34,667 bases of DNA from Pseudomonas psychrophila HA-4 (lineage in GTDB: Bacteria; Pseudomonadota; Gammaproteobacteria; Pseudomonadales; Pseudomonadaceae): positions 1-34,667 of the forward strand of contig NZ_ALJC01000139.1 of the NCBI RefSeq assembly GCF_000282975.1. Direction: 5' to 3'. Below are positions 1 to 10,439 of the stretch, in pieces; the stretch's first letter is position 1; the number at the start of each line of letters is the position of its first letter. Under the pieces are notes generated by a model. It saw only the letters and a program-made list of their open reading frames with translations, searched no databases and had not been told where the DNA came from. A program made the translations under genes and the position numbers.

Positions 1-54
1 AATTCCACGATAGCCATAGATTCCCACCTTTAAAATGTGGGGTTCATGGATCGC

Positions 55-300
55 TTACGTTCGTGACACACCCCAGTACAAAATCTTCACGCGGTTACGG
101 GCTTTGTTGAGAAATACGAAAAGCACGGGATCGAATACCGCCACTTTGATGTCCAGCTCGACCAAGGTAGCAAGACCATCGATGGATTTTTGGAAGTCCA
201 CGGGCTTGGGGTAGAGATACACTTTTTCGACTTTGGCGTCGGGTCGAATCATGAGGTGCTGGCTCCGGAAAGGAATCGGGAGCACAGCATCAGATATCAA
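55..300 (-). pseudogene. tnpB: IS66-family TnpB (Orf2) fragment
   Basis: The translation carries the hallmark IS66 Orf2 segment IRPDAKVEKVYLYPKPVDF, followed by the conserved KSIDGLATLVELDIKV and FVFLNKARNRVKILYW blocks. A normal TnpB runs to about 110-120 residues. Here the frame leaves the family right after KILYW and stops 5 residues later, inside the IS-end sequence at 52-58. The first 15 or so residues before IRPDAK are probably read-through from the tail of a lost upstream gene, and the true TnpB start is likely the ATG at residue 17. The protein is truncated and very probably non-functional. TnpB is an accessory protein of IS66 transposition. Confidence 0.8.
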
Positions 301-333
301 GTTTTAGCTTGGAATGTGGGGTTTGTGGAGCGC

Positions 334-399
334 TTACTTTTGAGGAGGCAGCAACTTGTTGATAAGGGCAGCTTTAAGTTCGAATGAATAGTTAGACAT
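334..399 (-). pseudogene. tnpA: IS66-family TnpA (Orf1) N-terminal fragment
   Basis: An ATG at 399-397 opens a 21-codon frame beginning MSNYSFELKAALINKLLPP, which resembles the start of IS66-family Orf1 proteins that lie just upstream of tnpB. The frame is cut by the GTAAGCG end of another IS copy and stops in it (TAA at 336-334). Only the first fifth or so of the gene remains. An AGAGAG stretch upstream could have been its ribosome site. Its position next to tnpB supports the call; the sequence match is short, so confidence is moderate. Confidence 0.5.
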
Positions 400-747
400 T
401 ACAGCTCTCTTTAACATCCCTAACCCATCGTTTTGATAAATCAACTGAGACGTCAACTAGCCTGACACCGGGAGGGGGAGAGATGCGCCTGTAATACGGG
501 AAAATAACCTTAAAAATGCGTTATTCAAAGGTGAAACGATGAATTAACAATAGGAAAAGTCAGCTTTCTGACGCAGCCAGCTTTTTCTGAGCCTCTACCA
601 AAGAGGGCATCAAAAAAACTGACTACTTCAGACCTTCCAGTTGAGGCGTGGGCAATTTTATAATTACAAACCATACTGCTAAGTTAAAAATTGCTTTTTT
701 GCATGCTCATGCAATCAAAAATATTTGTTAAAGACGCGCACAAATAA
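400..747. other. Gene-free AT-rich stretch
   Basis: No convincing reading frame is seen on either strand. The stretch is AT-rich and contains a short hairpin, TTGCA-TGCTCA-TGCAA (699-714), just past the end of the polymerase gene. It lacks a proper T-tract, so it is a weak terminator candidate at best. The G-rich run near 461-481 could be an eroded IS end, but this cannot be settled by eye. Confidence 0.4.
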
Positions 748-1974
748 TTAGACTTGCTGTCGAAATCTATTTTTTTCTGAATATGAAACTAAAAAAACCA
801 TTGGCAGCACATACATAATTGTCGATCCCGCTATCGGCTGGGAAATCAAAGCCGTGATCAACAACGGCGCACAAATCAGCATCTTTAGTAGTGCAGACCG
901 ATTTATTTTCCAGCGCCATCCTGACAACATTAATACCTGCAATAGAAATCCAAATATTCCTATTTGTCCTATAGCAGCAACAAGGGTGATCCCGGCATTA
1001 GCTTCTAACCCACTGAATAGCCCGCTACCCAACGGATAATCTCCGAGCGCATTCAAGCCGTTTGACATCGCCTCTGTACGATCAGTAACCGAAGTACCAT
1101 GCGTGTCTTGCTTTGCCGCCAGACCAATGTATGGGGCATATAGAAAGGCAGGAAAAACCACAAGCGAAAGTGCAAAAACAAAGAAAAACTTGACAAAAAC
1201 CCCCTTGATGCGCATTACAAATATCGCACCCACAGTCATTAGCAAAAGCAAAACACCAAGCGATGAAAAGGCTGCGAACGCACCAATTGCTGCACCCAGC
1301 ATCACAAGCTTTGACCTTCGGGTATAGTATTCGTAAGCGATGCAAAAACAACACACTGCCTGATATATACCGGCCTCACGAAAAAAACCGTTAAATCGCA
1401 TCAGTTCTACATCACCGGATGTGTATTTAGCGTACAACATGGAGAATGGAAAATATAAAGACCCAGTGCGCATGTTGTCATCAAGCATAACAGCTTCATA
1501 CCCTGCTACTCTTATATGGGTAATGAAAAGCTTTTCAAATCCTATTAGTGAACCCAACACTATCGTTAAGCCGCAAGATGCACCAATCAGCGCTATGATG
1601 GTGCAAAGGAACCTAAAAAACCGCTTATTTTCTTCTACTTGTATTAATATCAATCCATAGCATAAAAACACTACTATTGACGACACGAACTCTTTAATCA
1701 AAAACTCTATATTTGAACGACCAGCTAATCCAACCGGAATCTCATACAACCAGAACAAGATGAATAACACTAAATACCTACCCATTTCTTCCTTACCGCC
1801 ATGCGCAGTCTTGAAAGAAGCACGATTGAGCAGCAAAAAATGCAGTGCACACAACACAACTGCAACTACCAGCGAAATCCCCTGAAAACTTTGACCAAGC
1901 GCTCCAGGACGCATCAAAAATAAATTCAAGACAAGACAAGGTACTACGAACCTTACAAGATGCAATCTACGCAT
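748..1974 (-). CDS. Wzy-like O-antigen/exopolysaccharide polymerase or ligase-family membrane protein
   Basis: The 408-residue protein is almost entirely hydrophobic, with about ten or eleven predicted membrane segments. Between the middle helices it carries a larger polar loop with FREAGIYQ (about residues 198-205), resembling the F-R-E-x-G-I/H-Y signature common in Wzy/WaaL-type polymerases and ligases. Such proteins join oligosaccharide units on lipid carriers at the inner membrane. The ATG at 1974 has a strong AAAGGGA site a few bases upstream, and there is a candidate promoter at 2023-2052. The coding sequence is much richer in A+T than the genes from 5 kb on, and no glycosyltransferases, wzx or nucleotide-sugar genes flank it. 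It therefore looks like an orphan from a transferred surface-polysaccharide locus. Polymerase versus ligase cannot be separated by eye. Confidence 0.7.
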   Translation of the reverse strand: MRRLHLVRFVVPCLVLNLFLMRPGALGQSFQGISLVVAVVLCALHFLLLNRASFKTAHGGKEEMGRYLVLFILFWLYEIPVGLAGRSNIEFLIKEFVSSIVVFLCYGLILIQVEENKRFFRFLCTIIALIGASCGLTIVLGSLIGFEKLFITHIRVAGYEAVMLDDNMRTGSLYFPFSMLYAKYTSGDVELMRFNGFFREAGIYQAVCCFCIAYEYYTRRSKLVMLGAAIGAFAAFSSLGVLLLLMTVGAIFVMRIKGVFVKFFFVFALSLVVFPAFLYAPYIGLAAKQDTHGTSVTDRTEAMSNGLNALGDYPLGSGLFSGLEANAGITLVAAIGQIGIFGFLLQVLMLSGWRWKINRSALLKMLICAPLLITALISQPIAGSTIMYVLPMVFLVSYSEKNRFRQQV

Positions 1975-2022
1975 GCCATTCCCTTTAAAAGTGACGACCT
2001 GCCAAGCCTATTGGCAAGATGT

Positions 2023-2052
2023 ATACTACCGATATATAGATAGCGATTGCAA
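2023..2052 (-). promoter_or_regulatory. Candidate sigma-70 promoter for the Wzy-like gene
   Basis: On the minus strand TTGCAA (2052-2047) and TAGTAT (2028-2023) are spaced by 18 bases, a fair match to -35 and -10 boxes. A short dyad TGCCAA-N5-TTGGCA (2000-2016) lies in the presumed leader. The region is AT-rich, so chance matches are possible. Confidence 0.35.
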
Positions 2053-2850
2053 TCATACAATCCTAATGCCCCGAATTGCTAATACATTTAGCTAAAAAGC
2101 AACTATTTACTATGCAGCCAATTTCTTGGATTGGTGATCGGCATGTGTTGGCCAACTGCTCCCCTTGCTTTAACGTCCTCTGATCTCACTACCATTCCAG
2201 GATGATTGAGGATGAGTACGCTCGACAAAGCCTCGCCGAGCGGACGAGCGCATATACTACTTTTACTAGTGGAGGGATTAATTCGCAAAGCTACCAGCTA
2301 CACCACCGACAGTATTTAAACGGCCAAAACACCATCTGGAGGCCGGAATTGAGAGACTAAAAAATCGACTTCCCAGCGTTCAGCAGGTGAGTCGCAAAGC
2401 TGCTCCGCTTATGTGAACAACATTGCAGTTTCGACTGAGCTTTTTCAAGGCTATTTTTATTTGTCAGCACTCCATTACGCGCTATTGACAACTCTAGTCC
2501 TTACTAATAACCGCAACCCTGTCGAGGATCTACCATGCATCAACCTATTTTTCAATACCAGGACATTCTTGAAGGGTTACGCAAGCGAGCGCGCTAGGCT
2601 ACGATTGATTTTAACCAAAAGCCCGGCGTCATACCGCCGCCCTTAGCGCCGCCGATCGTTGTGAAACAGAGCGATAATAGCACGCTCTCCCTCATCAATA
2701 GCGCCACCGGCGTGGCCTAGCCCAGCGTTTCGGGCACAACAATGCTATCGGATGAGCCCTCGTGCTTGAGGCCAAGGCTAAGTATTTCGGTATCGAGCAC
2801 TTCGGCCGAGAGCTGAGAATTCTGGCTTAAGATTTTGCGTATTAATGCCG
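2053..2850. other. Long gene-poor stretch in the accessory region
   Basis: About 800 bases show no recognisable gene. Short open frames (for example 2103-2288 minus and 2413-2646 plus) lack family features or ribosome sites and look accidental. A TGGAGGCCGGAATTGAG string near 2337-2353 loosely resembles the 3' end of the tRNA-Cys gene at 4394-4467 but is not a clean repeat. The stretch probably consists of eroded mobile or island DNA. Confidence 0.4.
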
Positions 2851-3207
2851 TTACTTCGCTAGGTGCTCGTCAATGAACCGCGCCACAGCTACGGCATGGG
2901 TGCATCCGAGGTCATGCCCAGCCTCAGGAAATACTTCTAGCTGGGCGTTTGGTATCAATTGAGCCAGCAACTGGCCAACTCGTACAGGGCTGATCGGGTC
3001 CGCGCCGCCCCAGAGCAGAATCACCGGCATGCGCAGTTCGTGTAGGCGCGCAGAGAGGTCAGTGTGATCGTCCAGAAACCAGCGCAGCAGGTTCGGGTTG
3101 TGTGTTTCAAACTCCGTACGCCAATCCTCAGCACCCAAGTCTGAGAGGATCATGCGGCCCGAGGGCTTCTGCGACCGGATGCCAGAATTGGCTGTTACCG
3201 GAGGCAC
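2851..3207 (-). pseudogene. Alpha/beta hydrolase, C-terminal fragment
   Basis: The 118-residue frame matches the end of an alpha/beta-hydrolase-fold enzyme. MPVILLWGGADPISP is the usual strand carrying the acid residue (Asp of GGADP), and FPEAGHDLG supplies the catalytic His near the C-terminus, followed by the final helix. Family members are normally about 260-300 residues; here the nucleophile elbow (G-x-S-x-G) and the whole N-terminal half are missing. The frame opens with a GTG that has no ribosome site, and the first ten or so residues look unrelated. It is most likely a 5'-truncated gene left by a deletion or insertion. The original substrate cannot be guessed. Confidence 0.65.
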
Positions 3208-3497
3208 CGGAAAGGAAAAGGATTTTTTCAGGGGATATAGTCACTGCTCAGTCCTTGAGTCGGAGATAAAACAACGTTGCTGGGAAAATTTATCACTATC
3301 AGTGGAGTGATTCACACCTTAGCGCATGGGAATGCACGCGCCGGGGGCCAAAAACACACAACCCGTCGTGGCAAAGGCTAACCAAATAAAGATCCAGCCT
3401 AAGAGCAGATAACATCGACCTTCAACATATATTCAAAACAGCGCCAGGACCCACTCCCCTCCCAAATAACCACTACCCAATAATCGCAAATGAAAGA
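3208..3497. other. Gene-free gap
   Basis: No supported gene is visible. The base composition changes within the gap from the GC-richer hydrolase remnant to AT-rich DNA near 3350-3450, which suggests a junction between pieces of different origin. Confidence 0.35.
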
Positions 3498-3528
3498 GCT
3501 CTGCCTGAGAGCACAAACCAGGCAGAGC
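3498..3528 (-). terminator. Hairpin terminator after the small unknown gene
   Basis: A perfect 10-base stem, GCTCTGCCTG (3498-3507) against CAGGCAGAGC (3519-3528), with an 11-base loop lies 16 bases past the stop of the minus-strand gene at 3545. On the minus strand the stem is followed by TCTTTCATTT, a modest T-rich tail. It is the likely transcription end for that gene. Confidence 0.6.
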
Positions 3529-3544
3529 AATTTGCGAACAAAAA

Positions 3545-3859
3545 TTAATGAGTAATTACCATCTCATCAATATGATGCAGCAGCGTCCCCTCGTAAAAGA
3601 TACTCACACCTGTGACATTTGACTCACCAGCAACCTTGTAGGTTACTGATTTATCCGTTAACACGTCCAAACCTATGTCCTGGGGAACCGTGAACTTAAG
3701 GTCCAACCTCAGGTCGTAAGATTTGTCCTGAACTGGACTAACTTCAAGACTTAGCAAAACCGCTGAATGAGGGACAGTTACAACACCCTCTACCTGAAAA
3801 AAGTAATCATGGGGCATACGGTTAATCTGAGCCTTCCAATTTTTAGTTTCAATGTTCAC
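3545..3859 (-). CDS. Small soluble protein of unknown function
   Basis: I do not recognise this protein. It is about 104 residues long, soluble, with no signal peptide, membrane segment or cysteine. The pattern of alternating hydrophobic residues (for example VTVPHSAVLLSLEVSP and YDLRLDLKFTVP) suggests a beta-rich fold. A GTG at 3859 sits 9 bases after an AAAAGGA ribosome site and is preferred over the TTG at 3865, which is too close to it. A strong hairpin follows the gene, and codon use and AT content resemble the Wzy-like gene rather than the core genes. The ribosome site and terminator together argue that it is a real, singly transcribed accessory gene. Confidence 0.6.
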   Translation of the reverse strand: MNIETKNWKAQINRMPHDYFFQVEGVVTVPHSAVLLSLEVSPVQDKSYDLRLDLKFTVPQDIGLDVLTDKSVTYKVAGESNVTGVSIFYEGTLLHHIDEMVITH

Positions 3860-3865
3860 AATCAA

Positions 3866-4297
3866 TAATCCTTTTGATAGTTAATTCGACGTTTATTTGA
3901 TTACCACGCAACAAACATGCGTCATCACCCCAATCAAAGCAACTTAAAATCGGTATTTAAACGTAAGGATGTCTTTCCGAAAAACAATCTAACAACTAAT
4001 CTAAATTTAAACTTTATTTCCACCTAAGCTGTTATCCCCTTACTCCCATTACATCCCCCTGCCCGGTAGCTTCACGGGCTGTGAGCTGGTCTATGCGTCG
4101 CTGGTGTTGCCTCGAACAACCAACGTGTCAAGAAATGATTAAGCCAACGATGAAGTCTGGGCACCCGTTTATAGCTGTTGATAGACACAACCACGTAGAG
4201 CAATGCTGATCACATTTCGCTAAATTTCATTCCTAGAAAACGGGGGCGCAAGTGTTCCAGCCAGTGATGTGCAATCGATGCAGCCCTCGAAATGAAA
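3866..4297. other. Gene-free stretch before the tRNA
   Basis: No supported gene is seen in this part of the island edge. Its left half is AT-rich and can serve as the promoter region of the gene ending at 3545. Its right half leads into the repeated TTTCGGAACTCC motif at 4298-4335. Confidence 0.35.
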
Positions 4298-4335
4298 TAG
4301 TTTCGGAACTCCAACCCCTAAAGTTTCGGAACTCC
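4298..4335. repeat. Tandem pair of AGTTTCGGAACTCC
   Basis: The 14-base sequence AGTTTCGGAACTCC occurs at 4299-4312 and again at 4322-4335, a period of 23 bases. Repeats of this kind are typical of the ends of some insertion sequences (IS21-family ends carry several copies of an inner repeat) or of binding sites for a recombinase. It lies immediately outside the terminator of tRNA-Cys. No transposase is recognisable next to it, so the origin is open. Confidence 0.5.
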
Positions 4336-4356
4336 TAGCTTTTCTGGAAAAACAAA

Positions 4357-4388
4357 AAAGCCCCGTAGACGTTAATCTACGGGGCTTT
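4357..4388 (-). terminator. Rho-independent terminator of tRNA-Cys
   Basis: A 13-base stem, AAAGCCCCGTAGA against TCTACGGGGCTTT with a 6-base loop, lies 5 bases downstream of the tRNA 3' end. On the minus strand it runs into TTTTTTG. This is a classic intrinsic terminator. Confidence 0.9.
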
Positions 4389-4393
4389 GAATG

Positions 4394-4467
4394 TGGAGGC
4401 CGAAGCCGGAATCGAACCGGCGTGGGCGGATTTGCAATCCGCTGCATAACCATTTTGCTATTCGGCC
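4394..4467 (-). tRNA. tRNA-Cys (GCA)
   Basis: On the minus strand the 74-base sequence folds as a complete cloverleaf. The acceptor stem is GGCCGAA/TTCGGCC with a U discriminator and an encoded CCA. The anticodon stem-loop CGGATTGCAAATCCG gives anticodon GCA, and the T arm is GCCGGTTCGATTCCGGC. U73 and the GCA anticodon are the identity elements of tRNA-Cys. In many Pseudomonas it sits beside tRNA-Gly and pgsA; here no other tRNA is visible within 500 bases upstream. Its 3' end faces the accessory region, which fits use as an integration site. Confidence 0.97.
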
Positions 4468-5017
4468 ATTGCGCTTGGCATCTCTTTCGAAACATCAAAT
4501 GCAAAGAAAATTGCGATATTTTCGCTACAACCTTTTGATTCTTCAGTGATTCAGGTAGTTACCCCTGAGCTGATGGCGCGCATTATGTACTAGAAGAATG
4601 AAGCTGGCAACCCCCTGAATTCTAATAATTTTTAGTTAATGACTGGCAGCCGTGGCTCTCTTATCCGTCTCTATATGCTGCCTGCGCTTGAGGCAACCTT
4701 CTTGGTAGGTCGCCAAGAATCCGCTATGGCGATTTTTCAGGGAGTGCAGATGCTCAGTTTACGATCGCTGCGCAATCGGACGTCGCTTCGAGCCTCGAAA
4801 GCGGCTACAGGTTTCGCTACCGCCGTGTTGACCCTCTCCGTCTGCGACAGCTCCTACAGCCTATATCCATAAATACGGGGCCGCATCCAACGTCCTACTG
4901 GCAATAGGATTTGTGCCTGCGCGACAGAGAGACTTAGCTGACTTCAATCCCGGAGGTGCTCACGTACAGTCTCGCCGCCGTTAACGAACGGACTGACCTA
5001 TCTCTTGGAGCTTTACG
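4468..5017. other. Gene-free stretch upstream of tRNA-Cys and the lipoprotein
   Basis: No convincing gene is seen. A 77-codon plus-strand frame at 4639-4872 has no ribosome site and a composition unlike a real protein. The stretch should hold the promoter of tRNA-Cys (minus) and that of the lipoprotein gene (plus), but no strong -35/-10 pair stands out. A CTTGG-N7-CCAAG dyad lies near 4700-4716. Confidence 0.35.
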
Positions 5018-5449
5018 ATGAAAAAAATATGGATGACTGCCGCTGTTGCCGCAGTAGTTTTGGCCACCAGCGGTTGCATGAGCCACAACGTTAGCCAACC
5101 AAACGCTCCTATCGCCGGTTCTGTAACTGCCGATTTGAAAGCGAACATTGAAGTTGGTGACGTAATTACTGGCCAATCATCCTCGGACATTCTGTTCGGC
5201 GTGTTGAAAATCAGTGGTGACAGCGAGTTTGCAGACGGCGTGTCTTACGGCGGCCCAACTCCGGCTTTCAGCCTGCCAGATCCAGTGTCAGCAACCAAAG
5301 CTGCTGCCGCATATAAAGCAGTCAAGAGTTCGGGGGCAGATTTGATCGTTGCGCCACGTTATGCGGTGTCGGTTGAAGACTATTTCATCTTCAAGAAGGT
5401 GAACGTGACGGTGACTGGCAACAAAGGCATGATCAAAACCATCCGCTAA
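5018..5449 (+). CDS. Small outer-membrane or periplasmic lipoprotein of unknown role
   Basis: The N-terminus has a lysine start, a hydrophobic core and the lipobox ATSGC, with Cys20 as the lipidation site. The mature protein is about 123 residues. It is rich in small residues and beta-type segments, and includes a stretch SSDILFGVLKISGDSEFADG and a late YKAVKSSGADLIVAPRY. This loosely recalls small TRL-like lipoproteins in which a helix precedes an Ala-Asp-Leu-Ile strand, but I do not make a firm family assignment. The ATG has a GGAG site 9 bases upstream. It appears to be monocistronic. Lipoprotein processing is clear; function is not. Confidence 0.8.
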   Translation: MKKIWMTAAVAAVVLATSGCMSHNVSQPNAPIAGSVTADLKANIEVGDVITGQSSSDILFGVLKISGDSEFADGVSYGGPTPAFSLPDPVSATKAAAAYKAVKSSGADLIVAPRYAVSVEDYFIFKKVNVTVTGNKGMIKTIR

Positions 5450-5585
5450 GCCACGTGAAGCGCCAGATGTGCTATTTGGCTTATACCGCTCGGGCTGATT
5501 CCCCAGTCAGCACATACCCTGCTCAGGCAGTTTTGCCTAATAAACGACCTGAACAGCGAGCCCACCGCTGATAGCCGTCTGGTTA

Positions 5586-5605
5586 GGCGGGACCCATGTC
5601 CCGCC
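5586..5605 (-). terminator. GC-rich hairpin after the XRE-cupin gene
   Basis: GGCGGGAC (5586-5593) pairs perfectly with GTCCCGCC (5598-5605) around a 4-base loop, 8 bases past the stop of the minus-strand regulator. There is no T-tract, so it may only protect or weakly terminate the transcript. Confidence 0.35.
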
Positions 5606-5613
5606 ACTTGTAC

Positions 5614-6219
5614 TCAAATCACCACGTTACGGATAAAGCGAACCACCTCATCTCCCTTGTTGTGGTACGAATGCGGCGTATTGCTGGCGTACATGTAGAA
5701 CTCCCCTGCATTGAACTGTAACGACTTGTCGTCGAAGACCAGGGTCAAGCAGCCTGCAAACACATACAACTGTTCACTCCAGCCTTCCGCATCAGCTTGC
5801 GAGTGATACTCGTCGCCCGGCTCCAGCGTCCACTCCCATAACTCAACTTCTTTGCACGCGACCGCCTTGGCCAGCAATACAGCCTTGCTTCCCGCTGTAG
5901 TCCCCGCCCACGCCAATTCGTTGATGCGGCTAGGGTCAACAGAACCCGGCGCTTGGATCAAGTCACTGAACGCGACATCCAAAGCCTCCGCGACACGGTC
6001 AAGGGTACTCAAGCTGACATTTTTCTCGCCGGCTTCGATTGCAACCAGCATTCGTCTACTGACCCCCGACAAGTCGGACAAGGCACTTTGGCTGAGGTGC
6101 GCGAGCAGCCTCAGACGACGTACGTTCTGACTGACATGCTGCAAGACCGAAGCACGTTGCGATGCGCCGCGCTGTGACACGTCAGATTGAGAATTTTCAT
6201 TGGGCACTATATTGCTCAC
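5614..6219 (-). CDS. XRE-family transcriptional regulator with C-terminal cupin sensor domain
   Basis: Roughly residues 28-85 form a Cro/C1-type helix-turn-helix: VRRLRLLAHLSQSALSDLSG is followed by VSRRMLVAIEAGEKNVSLST, the usual pattern for these domains. The C-terminal half is a cupin fold, with LWEWTLEPGDEYHS, then a Gly-Glu-rich strand and YASNTPHSYHNKGDEVVRF, as in PuuR-like regulators that sense small molecules in the cupin barrel. At about 200 residues it has normal family length. The start is uncertain: GTG at 6219 or GTG at 6207, the latter 11 bases after GGAG. It is divergent from the transporter gene starting at 6292, and paired dyads lie over its own start region, so autoregulation and control of the transporter are likely. 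Confidence 0.85.
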   Translation of the reverse strand: MSNIVPNENSQSDVSQRGASQRASVLQHVSQNVRRLRLLAHLSQSALSDLSGVSRRMLVAIEAGEKNVSLSTLDRVAEALDVAFSDLIQAPGSVDPSRINELAWAGTTAGSKAVLLAKAVACKEVELWEWTLEPGDEYHSQADAEGWSEQLYVFAGCLTLVFDDKSLQFNAGEFYMYASNTPHSYHNKGDEVVRFIRNVVI

Positions 6220-6247
6220 TCCATGGGACTGCGCAGTATACTGCTCA
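6205..6247. promoter_or_regulatory. Candidate paired operator between the XRE regulator and the transporter
   Basis: CAGTATACTG (6234-6243) is a perfect 10-base palindrome. CACTATATTG (6205-6214) is a near copy, and both are followed by CTCA, so a 14-base motif is repeated with a 29-base period, close to three helical turns. The pair overlaps the start region of the regulator. This fits cooperative binding by a dimeric XRE repressor, but it is an inference. Confidence 0.5.
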
Positions 6248-6291
6248 GCTTTGGCGCATTGTGCGTCTCTCCTCTTGTGGCGTGCAAGGTT

Positions 6292-7230
6292 ATGACGACA
6301 TTGAAATCTTCCAAGTTCGGGTCTTTGAGGTCTCGTTTCAGCAAAGCGGAATGTGTGCTGGTCCTGATCACGATGGTCTGGGGCGTTACCTTTCTGTTAG
6401 TCCAGCATGCGCTTACGGCCAGCGGGCCAATGTTTTTTGTGGGGCTGCGCTTTGCCGCTGCCGCGATTATCGTGGCGTTGTTTTCGCTTCGAAGCTTGCG
6501 CGGCATTACTAGGTTCGAGCTCAAAGCCGGTTTTTTCATTGGCGTGGCCATCATGCTCGGTTATGGCCTGCAAACCATTGGCCTGCAAACCATACCCAGC
6601 AGCCAATCAGCCTTTATTACCGCCCTGTATGTGCCCTTCGTGCCGTTGTTGCAGTGGTTGATTATGGGGCGCAGACCAGGATTGATGCCGAGCATTGGTA
6701 TCGTCATGGCGTTTACCGGTTTGATGCTGCTGTCTGGGCCTAATGGCGCATCGCTGGATTTTAGCGATGGTGAGATCGCGACCCTGATCAGTGCGATTGC
6801 CATAGCGGCAGAAATAATCCTGATTGGCGCCTATGCTGGCAAGGTCGATGTGCGACGCGTGACCGTGGTTCAACTGAGCACGGCGTCGATTTTGTCATTT
6901 TTGATGGTAGTGCCAACGGGTGAAGCCATTCCCGATTTTTCATGGCTGTTACTGGCCAGCGCGGTCGGGCTGGGGGCCGCCAGTGCCATGATTCAAGTTG
7001 CGATGAACTGGGCGCAAAAAAGTGTTTCTCCTACGCGTGCGACGCTCATTTATGCCGGCGAACCGGTATGGGCCGGGATCGCCGGGCGTCTTGCCGGCGA
7101 GCGTTTACCCGCAATTGCCTTGCTTGGCGCAGCATTGATTGTTGCAGCGGTGATCGTGAGTGAGTTAAAAACAAAGGGTAAAGCGTCCAGTGAGGCTGAT
7201 GAGAAGCAAGGTAACCAAGCCTGCGACTGA
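6292..7230 (+). CDS. EamA-type (DMT superfamily) transporter
   Basis: The protein has ten hydrophobic helices in two similar halves. The first half begins with VLITMVWGVTFLLVQHAL and FFVGLRFAAAAIIV, typical of the first EamA repeat. The second half ends in PTRATLIYAGEPVWAGIAG, the conserved A-x-x-x-x-x-E-P helix of the second repeat. Proteins of this group export metabolites or amino acids; the substrate cannot be told. A start at ATG 6292 gives 312 residues, the usual family length. Upstream in-frame starts (6187, 6223) would add an unlikely leader overlapping the regulator, although the AAGG before 6292 is rather close. It is divergent from the XRE-cupin regulator, its probable controller. 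Confidence 0.85.
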   Translation: MTTLKSSKFGSLRSRFSKAECVLVLITMVWGVTFLLVQHALTASGPMFFVGLRFAAAAIIVALFSLRSLRGITRFELKAGFFIGVAIMLGYGLQTIGLQTIPSSQSAFITALYVPFVPLLQWLIMGRRPGLMPSIGIVMAFTGLMLLSGPNGASLDFSDGEIATLISAIAIAAEIILIGAYAGKVDVRRVTVVQLSTASILSFLMVVPTGEAIPDFSWLLLASAVGLGAASAMIQVAMNWAQKSVSPTRATLIYAGEPVWAGIAGRLAGERLPAIALLGAALIVAAVIVSELKTKGKASSEADEKQGNQACD

Positions 7231-7244
7231 TGCCATAGCACAAA

Positions 7245-7268
7245 TGCCTCGCAGAAACTGGCGAGGCA
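7245..7268 (+). terminator. Hairpin after the EamA transporter
   Basis: TGCCTCGC (7245-7252) pairs with GCGAGGCA (7261-7268) 14 bases past the stop. It lacks a clear T-tract, so it is a weak intrinsic terminator or a transcript-end hairpin. Confidence 0.4.
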
Positions 7269-7532
7269 CTAAGGTTGCTGTCTTGGGATCTGCGCTGTTC
7301 GACTCGGTCTGAATAGAGTCAGAAGTTCACAGCCTGAGACAGCTCCCACAGTGTGCGACGCTGGCTACAAAGACCGGTATTACCCATACGGGAGTGCTCA
7401 TATAAAAGATGGCAATGGGCTGCTCTGTTAATGATTTGCACACATTTTGTAGGATTCATCTACAGATCCGCTGTTGGTGATCCACAAGTCGCCACGTATG
7501 ATCGCTCACAAACTCCTGCAGATTAGAAGCCT
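7269..7532. promoter_or_regulatory. Upstream region of the Mrp antiporter operon
   Basis: No gene lies here. TTGCAC (7436-7441) and TCTACA (7459-7464), 17 bases apart, are a weak promoter candidate, and TGTAG-N7-CTACA (7449-7465) is a small dyad overlapping it. No known regulator site is recognised. Confidence 0.3.

Positions 7533-10438
<2,906 letters not shown>

Positions 10439-10439
<1 letters not shown>

Larger units (their letters stand above)
1..399 (-). mobile_element. Remnants of IS66-family insertion sequences
   Basis: Two similar sequences ending in CGCTTAC, the IS66-family terminal signature (GTAAGCG on the other strand), occur at 52-58 and 331-337. Each is preceded by a similar AATGTGGGGTT stretch (from 35 and 313). 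Between and beside them are fragments of tnpB and tnpA on the minus strand, with no tnpC in the window. The end at 331-337 interrupts tnpA and the end at 52-58 follows the broken tnpB, so at least two related elements seem to have inserted into each other or recombined. The element may continue to the left of the window. Assignment to IS66 is firm from the TnpB fragment; the nesting order is inferred. Confidence 0.7.

Noticed and set aside
2337..2355. TGGAGGCCGGAATTGAG as an attachment-site copy of the tRNA-Cys 3' end
   Set aside because: It matches only if six bases are deleted from the tRNA sequence; integrase attachment repeats are normally continuous.
2413..2646. Possible 77-residue gene in the accessory gap
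   Set aside because: No ribosome site or recognisable domain, and neighbouring frames are equally open.
4639..4872. Possible 77-residue gene between tRNA-Cys and the lipoprotein
   Set aside because: No ribosome site, no family features and an accidental-looking composition.
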